DNA of 7,571 bases from Verrucomicrobiota bacterium (GTDB lineage Bacteria; Verrucomicrobiota; Verrucomicrobiia; Opitutales; Coraliomargaritaceae). Below, piece after piece: positions 1 through 7,220 of this stretch (its first letter is position 1; each line of letters opens with the position of its first letter). The DNA is taken from positions 1 through 7,571 of the forward strand of contig JAQCDT010000057.1 of NCBI GenBank assembly GCA_027620575.1, in the 5' to 3' direction. The notes under the pieces were generated by a model. It had not been told where the DNA came from. It was given only the letters and a program-made list of their open reading frames with translations, and did no database searches. The position numbers were made by a program, and so were the translations under genes.

Positions 1-694
1 AGAGGATAAAATCTTGGAAAAATACGGCTGAGGCTAGACTCTGACAAAAACAATCGGCAAAGGCATTGTAAATTAAAATTAAAAGGAGTACTTCGACCGC
101 TACTTTTTTTATGGGCAGTAAGTAGTTAGCTATCATAGGCAGATAATGCCGAACCCCATAGCCAATTAAAACTGGCACGATAAGCATAAAGGTAATTTTT
201 CCGATCATTTGAATGATTGGATTAGCTCCCTCAGTATCGATTCCGAATAAAATAATAAAGGCAAAAGGCACCAAAAACGCACCGATTAAATTGGACAAGC
301 AAGTTGAGATGAGGGCTCCTGAAACTCGACCTCCTGATAAATCGGTATAAGCCACCGATAAAGCGATGGTTGTCGGGACTATGGACAAAAAGAAAAACCC
401 TGTTTGCAAGATTGGGCTAATCCACCACAGAATGCTCAGTACAACCACCAAAGGAAAGCCAAGAAAATTCCAAAACAAAACAAACACAGGAAGCTGTATT
501 GGCTTACAAGATTGTGATAAAGCATCCCTTGAAAGCCCGAGACCTTGAAAAGCAAAAATAATCGCGATTAGGCTCCATTTGCTCGATTCACTGAGCAGAG
601 AGACTGTCTCCGTCAATTGTGTATTCCAAACGGCTAATCCTAGCACAAGGACCAGGCCTAAAATAAATCCATACTGTTGAATAATACGATTCAT
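1..694 (-). CDS. SBF-like (bile acid:sodium symporter fold) membrane transporter, partial
   Basis: This frame reads from ATG at 694 to the window edge without a stop (231 residues); the C-terminus is missing. The protein is very hydrophobic, with about seven visible membrane segments (roughly residues 9-25, 40-55, 66-92, 98-116, 126-150, 164-182, 200-213). It resembles the SBF_like family (SLC10A7/yeast Rch1 type, usually about 320-340 residues, ten helices). The family-like segments are FAFQGLGLSRDAL near residue 47, VPTTIALSVAYTDLSGG near 106, and SNLIGAF near 134, which corresponds to the conserved crossover helix. It should lie in the inner membrane; the substrate cannot be predicted. ATG at 702 in another frame hits TGA after three codons and overlaps this start. 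A GGA sits 11 bases upstream, a weak and distant Shine-Dalgarno. The gene diverges from a siderophore receptor across a spacer with Fur-like boxes, so iron control is plausible. Family call is firm; role is unknown. Confidence 0.85.
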   Translation of the reverse strand, partial: MNRIIQQYGFILGLVLVLGLAVWNTQLTETVSLLSESSKWSLIAIIFAFQGLGLSRDALSQSCKPIQLPVFVLFWNFLGFPLVVVLSILWWISPILQTGFFFLSIVPTTIALSVAYTDLSGGRVSGALISTCLSNLIGAFLVPFAFIILFGIDTEGANPIIQMIGKITFMLIVPVLIGYGVRHYLPMIANYLLPIKKVAVEVLLLILIYNAFADCFCQSLASAVFFQDFIL

Positions 695-738
695 ACACTC
701 ATATTTCCAAGAAACCATCCTAGGTAAAGTGGATATTT

Positions 739-767
739 TTTATAAAAAGTGAGTTTTTTTATGATAA
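739..767 (-). promoter_or_regulatory. Possible promoter of the SBF-like transporter gene
   Basis: On the minus strand TATAAA (744-739) lies 17 bases downstream of TTATCA (767-762), which matches four of six bases of TTGACA. Transcription would start near 732, giving a leader of about 38 bases before the ATG at 694. The -35 element touches the first Fur-like box, so a bound repressor would block it. This is inferred from spacing and consensus only, in an AT-rich spacer where chance matches are common. Confidence 0.3.
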
Positions 768-784
768 TGAGACTCTTTCTCATA
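766..784. promoter_or_regulatory. Fur-box-like operator 1
   Basis: AATGAGACTCTTTCTCATA is an inverted repeat with perfect ATGAGA/TCTCAT arms around CTCTT. It matches 16 of 19 bases of the Fur-box-like sequence AATGAGAATCATTCTCATT. A further GATAAT hexamer (763-768) precedes it, as in extended Fur sites. It lies between two divergent genes, one of which is a siderophore receptor, the classic Fur target. It abuts the proposed transporter promoter. Fur identity rests on sequence resemblance and context. Confidence 0.7.
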
Positions 785-790
785 AAAAAG

Positions 791-850
791 TTGACAAAAG
801 ACTGTGAAAAATAACTTTTGAGACTCTTTCTCATTAAAACCTGTTATAAA
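791..850 (+). promoter_or_regulatory. Promoter region of the TonB-dependent receptor gene (two alternatives)
   Basis: Two readings are possible. A perfect -35 TTGACA lies at 791-796, but the region 15-18 bases downstream (812-820) holds only a poor -10 such as TAACTT. Alternatively TTGAGA at 818-823 pairs with TGTTAT at 842-847 (18-base spacer), or the better TATAAA at 845-850 is used with an overlong spacer; transcription would then begin within a few bases of the ATG at 858. In either reading the second Fur-like box covers a core promoter element, and in the first reading the two boxes bracket the -35. The exact start site cannot be decided from the sequence. Confidence 0.4.
817..835. promoter_or_regulatory. 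Fur-box-like operator 2
   Basis: TTTGAGACTCTTTCTCATT carries the same 16-base core (TGAGACTCTTTCTCAT, 819-834) as the upstream operator at 768-783, an exact copy 51 bases away. The arms TGAGA/TCTCA are perfect, and 15 of 19 positions match the Fur-box-like sequence AATGAGAATCATTCTCATT. It ends 22 bases before the receptor start codon, so a bound repressor would cover the receptor promoter. The exact duplication and the receptor context argue that it is a real operator. Confidence 0.7.
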
Positions 851-857
851 TCATTAA

Positions 858-2912
858 ATGTCATTCTGTAAAGCCAACTATTTAATCTTAGTTATACTTG
901 TAGTCGCCGGATACGGGCAAGCGAAGGCAGACGAAGCGCGCGTTTTTGAATTAGATGATTTGGTTGTTGTTGGTCAATATTTACAAAACGACCAAATTAA
1001 TGCACTGAAAACGCCTACGCCTATTGAGGCTATCCCTCAAAGTTTGAGCATTTTGACTTCGGATCTCATTTCATTACAAGATCTAACGGGTATGAGTGGA
1101 ATTGCCGATTATGTACCTGGGATTATTGCTGGTCAGGGTGAAGGGCATAGAGATGATATTATCTTCAGGGGCCAAAAATCAACGGCTGACTTTTTTGTAG
1201 ATGGCTTGAGAGACGATGTTCAATATTACCGGCCACTCTACAATATCGAGCAAGTTGAAGTTTTGAAAGGCGCTAATGCCCTCTTCTTTGGTCGAGGCGG
1301 AACCGGTGGCCTCATCAATCGTGTCAGCAAATCGGCTCAAGTCGGCGAAGATTTTTCAGGTTTTACCCTTAGTTTTGATGATTTAGGGGAGTACGCTCTC
1401 CAAATTGACTCAAATATTGTAATAGCTCCCAATGCAGCCTTTCGCCTGAATTACTATATTGAGAACCTCGAGAACCATCGTGATTTTTACTATGGCGATA
1501 ATAGTGGAATCAATCCGACATTGAAATTTAACTTCGGTGAAAGCACAACCGTAAATCTTGCCTATGAATATCTAGACCATGAACGCTTTATTGATCGTGG
1601 AATTCCATCAGATGCAAGCGGTGCTCCGATCAAAAGTCTCATCCATACAACTTTTGCTGACCAAGACATCAACAAATCTACTTTAGATGCAAATATCTTT
1701 AAAGTGAGTCTCGACCATGCATTGAATACCGAGACCAAGCTCCGTTTGAATTATGTTCATAATGACTTTGATAAACTGTATCAAAATTATTACGCAAGCG
1801 GAGCAGTCAGTGGCGCAGGTGAAAGTGCAACCGTAAAAATGAGCGGATACAGAGACACCACTCATAGAAAGAGTCGTATTTTCTCTGCAGACCTTATTGG
1901 TGAAAAGGAAATCTATGGCCTCAATCACAAATTTGTCCTTGGGATAGAAAGCATTGATACGGTAAATAACAATGATCGCATTCAATCAGCCGATGAGACG
2001 CTTGCTATCAGTCAACTTGATACCCTTGCGACAGTTGCTCCATTTGCTGTAAGCAATGGTGGTGATCTAACTAAAGCAGATTTAGAAGTCACTTCATTCT
2101 ACTTTAGCGACGAAATTGCCCTATCCGATAAATTAGACCTGATCATTGGAGGACGATTGGACGACTTTAAATTAGCCGTTAATACCTATGAGGTAGCGAC
2201 TGAATTACTCGATGCAACTTCACCTGTAAGTAAAAAAGATGAGGTTTTTTCACCACGCCTTGGATGTGTTTATAAAACTCAAAATGATCTAAGGTTTTAT
2301 GCTAGTTATAGTGAATCCTTTATTCCTAAAAGCGGTGAGCAATACGCAAACTTAAGTGGTGATGAAAAACAAAAAACAGATCCAGATGTTTATGAAAATA
2401 TAGAAATTGGAACGAAGTTCAGCCTAGATAATGGGATCAGCCTAACCGCTGCTTTGTATAAGCTCACAGCGGTGGAACCGACCTATAAAGAAGATCAGGT
2501 GGATACAATCACTAAAACAGAATATAAAGGACTTGAATTACAGGCTAACGGGAATATTTTCGAGCATTGGTTTATTTCGGCAGGCGCTAGTTTTGTCTCA
2601 GATGCGGATACGATCAATGAAGTACCCTCAGAAACTTATTCGATTTGGAATCTCTTCGAATTAAATGACAAACTCAGACTGGGCTTAGGCGTCATTCATA
2701 AAGGAGACACATCAGGCAAAGGAAGTGTCAATTTACCTTCCTATACTCGTGTGGATGCAGCTGCCTATTACAAAATTGATGCTAATATCAGACTGCAACT
2801 GAATGTTGAAAATGTGACTGATACGCTCTATTTTCCCAATAGTTACGGCACCCATCAAGTGACCGTTGGTGCCCCACTCCATGCGACATTGAAGTTTGTC
2901 GGTCGCTTTTAA
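858..2912 (+). CDS. TonB-dependent siderophore receptor
   Basis: This 684-residue outer-membrane receptor should take up a ferric siderophore using energy from TonB-ExbB-ExbD, none of which is in the window. Residues 1-24 form a signal peptide (hydrophobic core YLILVILVVAG, cleavage likely after AKA). A TonB-box-like stretch DDLVVVGQ follows at 33-40. The plug domain runs from about 50 to 160 and shows family signatures: TPTPIEAIPQSLSIL, IIFRG, FFVDGLRDDVQYYRPLYNIE, VEVLKGANALFFGRGGTGG and INRVSK. The rest is a beta-barrel with the C-terminal signature NVENVTDTLYF and a terminal phenylalanine typical of barrel insertion. Length is normal for the family. The plug wording resembles ferrichrome/catecholate receptors, but the ligand is not determinable. 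ATG at 858 is directly preceded by an in-frame TAA and has no Shine-Dalgarno. Two Fur-like boxes lie just upstream, so expression is probably iron-repressed. Confidence 0.93.
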   Translation: MSFCKANYLILVILVVAGYGQAKADEARVFELDDLVVVGQYLQNDQINALKTPTPIEAIPQSLSILTSDLISLQDLTGMSGIADYVPGIIAGQGEGHRDDIIFRGQKSTADFFVDGLRDDVQYYRPLYNIEQVEVLKGANALFFGRGGTGGLINRVSKSAQVGEDFSGFTLSFDDLGEYALQIDSNIVIAPNAAFRLNYYIENLENHRDFYYGDNSGINPTLKFNFGESTTVNLAYEYLDHERFIDRGIPSDASGAPIKSLIHTTFADQDINKSTLDANIFKVSLDHALNTETKLRLNYVHNDFDKLYQNYYASGAVSGAGESATVKMSGYRDTTHRKSRIFSADLIGEKEIYGLNHKFVLGIESIDTVNNNDRIQSADETLAISQLDTLATVAPFAVSNGGDLTKADLEVTSFYFSDEIALSDKLDLIIGGRLDDFKLAVNTYEVATELLDATSPVSKKDEVFSPRLGCVYKTQNDLRFYASYSESFIPKSGEQYANLSGDEKQKTDPDVYENIEIGTKFSLDNGISLTAALYKLTAVEPTYKEDQVDTITKTEYKGLELQANGNIFEHWFISAGASFVSDADTINEVPSETYSIWNLFELNDKLRLGLGVIHKGDTSGKGSVNLPSYTRVDAAAYYKIDANIRLQLNVENVTDTLYFPNSYGTHQVTVGAPLHATLKFVGRF

Positions 2913-2938
2913 TCGATTAATCCTATTGATTTTTATTT
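2911..2938 (+). terminator. Weak candidate terminator after the receptor gene
   Basis: AATCGAT (2911-2917) can pair with ATTGATT (2925-2931), seven pairs with one G-U, around the loop TAATCCT. It is followed by the T-rich run TTTATTT. The stem begins inside the receptor stop codon region and is AT-rich, so it would be a weak intrinsic terminator. Partial read-through into the hydrolase gene is possible. Confidence 0.3.
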
Positions 2939-2958
2939 AATAACTGGCTTTTAAAACA

Positions 2959-3004
2959 TTGCCCGTTCTATCCATTAGTTTATCAAAAATCATAACACTA
3001 TAAA
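2959..3004 (+). promoter_or_regulatory. Possible promoter of the serine hydrolase gene
   Basis: TTGCCC (2959-2964) and TATCAA (2981-2986) are 16 bases apart and could form a weak promoter with a start near 2993. A better -10 match, TATAAA, lies at 2999-3004 but only five bases before the ATG and lacks a good -35. No Fur-like box is visible in the 97-base spacer. If there is no promoter here, the hydrolase would depend on read-through from the receptor gene. Confidence 0.2.
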
Positions 3005-3009
3005 ACCCC

Positions 3010-4218
3010 ATGAAAGTAGTATTCTTCACATTTCTTATTTCTATTTTATTTGTCACAAAAATGTCCGCTGAATTTTCACAAAACAAAATTAACCAAATAG
3101 ATTCTACCCTTCAGTCATGGGTCGATAGTCAGAAATACGCAGGCATTATTAACCTGACCTACCTCAATGGCGAAATCGTTCACTTTAAGGCCTATGGAAC
3201 TAAAGACTTGGACACCCAAGCACCGATGACCACCGATACCATTGTCCGTATTTACTCAATGACTAAGCCTGTTGTCTCTGTGGCCATCATGCAACTTGTA
3301 GAACAAGGCAAAATTCAATTAGACAGTCCGATCACCGATTATATCCCCGAATTCAAACGACTGAAAGTGTATGCCGATGGAAAATATATTAAACTAAGAG
3401 AGCCGATCACCTTAAAGCACCTACTCACACATACCGCTGGCTTTTCTTATGGATGGACTGACCACCCTGTTGACCTCGCCTACAAAGAAATTGATCTATT
3501 GCGAAATAATGTAGAAGGGTCCGATGACTTTATCAAAAAAGTATCCAAGGCCCCACTGATCTATCATCCCGGTGAAAAATGGCATTACAGTATCGCGACT
3601 GACCTCGTTGGAATACTCATAGAACGAATTTCGGGTATGTCTCTTGGAGAATACCTCAAGCAAAATCTTTTCAACCCTCTAGGCATGGATGACACAGGGT
3701 TTTCGCTACCTCTATCAAAGAAAAATCGCTTCTCTACCAACTATCGTAATGTGGACGATCGACTCACAGTTGAAGATAGCTTTAAGGACAGTCATTATTA
3801 TATCAAGAAGCCCTACCAGTCAGGCGGAGGTGGTCTTGTGTCGACAGCAGAGGATTACTTGCAATTTGCTCAGATGCTGCTCAATGGAGGCACCCACAAA
3901 GGCAAACGCTTTCTTAAAAAAGAAACCATCGATCTGATGACCCGAGATCATTTATTTGATATCTTAGACGACCCCAAGGATCCGTGGAGTGAACATTCTT
4001 TTGAACTCGACGATGTACATTTTGGATTAGGCTTCAAACTAACAATCGTTCCCGATCCAGATAATGAACAAGCCATCACTAAGCAATATTCATGGAATGG
4101 AGCCGCCGGCACTGAATTTTGGATCGATCCAGTCGAATCCCTAATCAACATTACCCTAATTCAAAAAATGGATAGCGACTGGATGTTACGTGAGAACATG
4201 GAAAAACTCATTTATTAG
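3010..4218 (+). CDS. Exported serine hydrolase, class C beta-lactamase/esterase family
   Basis: This 402-residue protein belongs to the beta-lactamase family PF00144 (serine hydrolases, EstB/LovD-like esterases, class C beta-lactamases). Residues 1-20 are a signal peptide ending MSA, so it should act in the periplasm or outside. The nucleophile motif S-x-x-K is SMTK at 83-86. The second motif is Y193-S-I in HYSIATDLVG, lacking the asparagine of true AmpC (Tyr-x-Asn) and more like esterases. GGGGLVSTAEDYLQF at 272-286 and WNGAAGTEFWIDP at 362-374 are the family's C-terminal signatures, the latter in place of the Lys-Thr-Gly triad. It is therefore more likely an esterase or peptidase than an antibiotic-resistance enzyme; the substrate is unknown. 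Start chosen because it gives a complete signal peptide; no Shine-Dalgarno is present. It lies 97 bases after the receptor gene on the same strand. Confidence 0.9.
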   Translation: MKVVFFTFLISILFVTKMSAEFSQNKINQIDSTLQSWVDSQKYAGIINLTYLNGEIVHFKAYGTKDLDTQAPMTTDTIVRIYSMTKPVVSVAIMQLVEQGKIQLDSPITDYIPEFKRLKVYADGKYIKLREPITLKHLLTHTAGFSYGWTDHPVDLAYKEIDLLRNNVEGSDDFIKKVSKAPLIYHPGEKWHYSIATDLVGILIERISGMSLGEYLKQNLFNPLGMDDTGFSLPLSKKNRFSTNYRNVDDRLTVEDSFKDSHYYIKKPYQSGGGGLVSTAEDYLQFAQMLLNGGTHKGKRFLKKETIDLMTRDHLFDILDDPKDPWSEHSFELDDVHFGLGFKLTIVPDPDNEQAITKQYSWNGAAGTEFWIDPVESLINITLIQKMDSDWMLRENMEKLIY

Positions 4219-4241
4219 GCTAGAGCTAAATTCCTAAGTAA

Positions 4242-7220
4242 TCAGGCATTCGAAATCCATATACTGCCATACGGTGGCAACTCGATATCCTCTTTCACAT
4301 TTGTGAATTTTCGGTCGGTTAACAAATCTCGCCAATTATCCGTACTGATTAAATTCAACTCATTTAAGGAAACTTTTGCAGGTTTGTCGGACACATTATG
4401 CAAGGCAAATATACTTTGGTGTCGGTCTAAACTTTCACGCCAAAAAGCGAATAATTGGTCGCCTAAATGAAGGGTTAATTGAGTGGCATTTGGATGGAAA
4501 GCTGTCTGCTTTTTACGAATATCAATCCTTCGCTTTAACTCATCAAAAATAATTTTATGGTGCTCTTTAGTAGTACTTAACTTTTGGTTCAATACTTTCT
4601 GCTCCCAACAATATCGGTTAATCGAACGGGCCTGCCCAGTTTCCTTCTGCAAATCATGTGCATTTTCTGTCGCCAATAAACTATGAATGTAAAAAGCAGG
4701 AATCCCCTCTAAAGCTAAAAGAATCGTATGTGCACAAATATACCGCTCGTTTTGCCATTTGTCTTCTCCATTCTCAATCGTGCCCTTCATCGCATCGTAA
4801 AGACTGATATTCACCTCATATGGAACTTCATCCGTGCCATTGACCTTTCGGTTTGAAATGGTCGCACCAAAGCCTTCTAAGGTATTCAATAAATCCTTTT
4901 GATCATTTGCCGAGACCAGTCCCTCTAAAGGACGCACCCCAACCCCATCATGCGAGGCAATGAAATTCAAATAACTTCGTCCTTTTCGAGCAGGCGGCAT
5001 CGACATCATCCATGTTTTTAAATGAGATGAATCGCCCTTCAATAATGAATAGATCAACAAAGGCGGCAGCGAAAAATTATAAATCAAATGTGCCTCATTA
5101 TCATTACCAAAGTAACTGAGATTCTCACGATTGGGCACATTGGTTTCCGTAATCAAAACGGACTCTGGGTCTAACTGCTCCAATATCAGTCGAATCAATT
5201 TAACCGCCTCATGTGTTTGAGTCAGATGTACACAGGGTGTCCCTGATTCTTTCCACAAAAAGGCAATCGCATCCAAACGAAAGAGCTTAATCTTTTTAGA
5301 AACTAAAAATTTAATTAAACGAATAAAGGCATAAAGGACTTCTGGATTCTTAAAATTTAAGTCCACTTGATCATGACTGAAGGTGCACCAAACCTGCTTT
5401 TTTCCATCGACTGTTTCTACCTCCTTGAGCAAGGGACTCGATCTCGGTCGAATCACTCGACTGACATCAAACGATTCATCCACAGTGACAAAAAAGTCTT
5501 TCCCCTCCTCCTTATTCACTAAAAAATTCTTAAACCATTGAGATTCTGCCGAGCAATGATTGATCACCAAATCAGACATCAAATCAAAATCCTCTCCGAG
5601 TGATTCAATATCCGACCAATCCCCTAACTCAGGATTTACCTTAAAGTAATCCACAACAGAAAATCCATCATCCGAACTATAGGGAGTGAATGGCAACACA
5701 TGAACACCACTGATGGTTTGACTCAAATGTTTCCGCAAAAATTTATTCAGCGTCTTAAGGGGTGCTTCCCCTTTCTTTCTAATGGTGTCTCCATAAGTAA
5801 TTAAAAGCACATCGTTCTCGCTCCATTTATTGTGAGCACGGGCCACCTCGTTTCCATTCACTTTTGGCATCCCATCCAATTCGCACAAAGCGACAATCGT
5901 ATCCGTGATGCTGTCTGTATCATCCTTTGGATACATAAGCTTCACATGCTGATGAACTAACTCATGGTGACGAGATTTTGGCTTACGTTTGACCTTAATC
6001 GGTTGGTACACCGCCATATCTTCATCCACTGCCTCAAGCAGCTGGTCATAAATATCGGGTATTGCTGAAACCACACGTTTCCAACTCGGAATAAAGGGTG
6101 TGTCGGTTGGCTGATTTAAAAATTCATTCCCTGCCCGCATAATACTTTCTGAAAAGACCTCAACCGATTGCATTTCCTTATGACGATCATAGAACAAGCC
6201 ATTCATAATTGAATCACTTTCGTACACATCAATTAGGTCCAAAGCCATGCGATAATACGTCGCCTTCAAAGTACGAATCTTAGCAGTCGAAAATTCCTCA
6301 CCATAAGTGGCTAATTTACGAAATAAGGATTTTGAAATATCGGCGCTCATTTTAGTCAGTCCTTTGAACTGTTCATGAGACGATAAATCTTGGTGCTTAT
6401 GATCGTACATGTCCGATATATCTACTTGGCAGATTTTATTCTTCTGATGATTCCGATAAATCTCTGAAAGCATTCCCATTTCAAGTCCCCAGTCCGATGG
6501 GATTCGTATTTCTGATACAATTTCTTTCTTAAAAGCGAATTCACCTGATAAAGCATATTTGAAGCTATCCATGTAATCCAGATAGTCGGTTTCTCCACAC
6601 ACCTTCTTCAACGCACGCAGTAAAGGAGTGATCAACAATCGGCAGACACGCCCATTCATTTTATTATCAGCAACTCTAGCATAGTAACCCTTACTGTAGG
6701 AGAAATTAAGACTCGGATTCAGTACTGGATAAATCAAACGGGTTAACATCTCTTTATGATAGGTCAAAATATCGCAGTCATGAATCGCAACCACCTTAGA
6801 ACGATTACTCGCTAATAAATAACCAAACATAAACCAAACATTACGCCCTTTACCCTCTTGCATCGGCGATAAATTGTAGTCTTTTAAAACTGCATCGATT
6901 TTTCGCAAGCGAGGCCCTCCATTCCATAAGACCTTCACATTCTGCGGAAGCACCTCAAGAAATTTCAAAGCATGCTTATATTCAGAGTCGGTCGCTTGAT
7001 CTAAGCCGACAATAATTTCATCGATATAATCCATCTCCGATAAAATTTCCACAATGCGAGGAAAGGCTGCACCTTGAAATTCCGAAAACAAGGACGGTAA
7101 AATCAGCCCGACCGGATTTTTCCGAGACAGCTTAAAAACCTCACGTTCTAAACTTTCGTCCGAACGTGTTTTTAAATTATGAAAATTGGTAATTATTCCA
7201 TTTTGATGAAAGTCACTCAT
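4242..7220 (-). CDS. Fusion: GT81 glucosyl-3-phosphoglycerate synthase + GH13_18 glucosylglycerate phosphorylase
   Basis: A 992-residue cytoplasmic enzyme with no signal peptide or membrane segment. Residues 1 to ~395 match GpgS-type glycosyltransferases (NDP-glucose + 3-phosphoglycerate to glucosyl-3-phosphoglycerate): FHQNGIITNFHNL at the N-terminus, PSLFSEFQG near 42, EGKGRNVW near 122, metal-binding D148-C-D150, ALSGEFAF near 223, WGLEMGM at 244-250 and YDHKHQ at 272-277. A basic linker (about 400-418, with KVKRKPKSR) follows. Residues ~419-992 are a GH13_18 sucrose-phosphorylase-type barrel: VHVLPFTPYSSDDGFSVVDY near 506, INHCSAES (H555), predicted nucleophile D650 in FRLDAIAFLWK, acid/base E692 in LITETNVP, and stabiliser D758 in ASHDGVGVRPLEGL. 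The long stretches around D650 and E692 resemble YcjM-like glucosylglycerate phosphorylases more than sucrose phosphorylases. Both halves keep their catalytic residues and appear full length. The ATGA overlap with the upstream phosphatase gene fixes the start. The gene converges on the hydrolase gene with 23 bases between stops. Domain calls are firm; exact sugar specificity is inferred. Confidence 0.9.
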   Translation of the reverse strand: MSDFHQNGIITNFHNLKTRSDESLEREVFKLSRKNPVGLILPSLFSEFQGAAFPRIVEILSEMDYIDEIIVGLDQATDSEYKHALKFLEVLPQNVKVLWNGGPRLRKIDAVLKDYNLSPMQEGKGRNVWFMFGYLLASNRSKVVAIHDCDILTYHKEMLTRLIYPVLNPSLNFSYSKGYYARVADNKMNGRVCRLLITPLLRALKKVCGETDYLDYMDSFKYALSGEFAFKKEIVSEIRIPSDWGLEMGMLSEIYRNHQKNKICQVDISDMYDHKHQDLSSHEQFKGLTKMSADISKSLFRKLATYGEEFSTAKIRTLKATYYRMALDLIDVYESDSIMNGLFYDRHKEMQSVEVFSESIMRAGNEFLNQPTDTPFIPSWKRVVSAIPDIYDQLLEAVDEDMAVYQPIKVKRKPKSRHHELVHQHVKLMYPKDDTDSITDTIVALCELDGMPKVNGNEVARAHNKWSENDVLLITYGDTIRKKGEAPLKTLNKFLRKHLSQTISGVHVLPFTPYSSDDGFSVVDYFKVNPELGDWSDIESLGEDFDLMSDLVINHCSAESQWFKNFLVNKEEGKDFFVTVDESFDVSRVIRPRSSPLLKEVETVDGKKQVWCTFSHDQVDLNFKNPEVLYAFIRLIKFLVSKKIKLFRLDAIAFLWKESGTPCVHLTQTHEAVKLIRLILEQLDPESVLITETNVPNRENLSYFGNDNEAHLIYNFSLPPLLIYSLLKGDSSHLKTWMMSMPPARKGRSYLNFIASHDGVGVRPLEGLVSANDQKDLLNTLEGFGATISNRKVNGTDEVPYEVNISLYDAMKGTIENGEDKWQNERYICAHTILLALEGIPAFYIHSLLATENAHDLQKETGQARSINRYCWEQKVLNQKLSTTKEHHKIIFDELKRRIDIRKKQTAFHPNATQLTLHLGDQLFAFWRESLDRHQSIFALHNVSDKPAKVSLNELNLISTDNWRDLLTDRKFTNVKEDIELPPYGSIWISNA

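Noticed and set aside
366..548. 60-codon plus-strand open frame
   Set aside because: It lies antisense within the SBF-like transporter gene, has no recognisable domain or ribosome site, and its composition looks like a reverse shadow of a membrane protein.
1683..1985. 100-codon minus-strand open frame
   Set aside because: It is antisense to the well-supported receptor barrel; cysteine-rich random-looking sequence with no motif.
2909..2920. Perfect palindrome TTAATCGATTAA at the receptor stop codon
   Set aside because: Twelve AT-rich bases can be palindromic by chance, and it has no loop for a hairpin. I only used the overlapping, better-spaced stem as a weak terminator candidate.
3689..4151. 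Open frames at 3689-3937 (+) and 3948-4151 (-)
   Set aside because: Both fall inside the serine hydrolase gene, which has clear family motifs across this stretch, so they are shadows.
3010..4218. Antibiotic-resistance beta-lactamase
   Set aside because: The second motif is YSI instead of Tyr-x-Asn, and WNGAAG replaces the Lys-Thr-Gly triad, which fits esterase-like family members better than AmpC.
4215..4237. Hairpin between the converging hydrolase and fusion genes (TTAGG/CCTAA arms with inner TAG/CTA)
   Set aside because: The stem is short, AT-rich, interrupted by unpaired bases and has no T-run on either strand, so it is not a convincing terminator. The 23-base gap holds nothing else.
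4483..4686. 67-codon plus-strand open frame
   Set aside because: Antisense to the C-terminal phosphorylase domain of the fusion gene; no promoter or motif.
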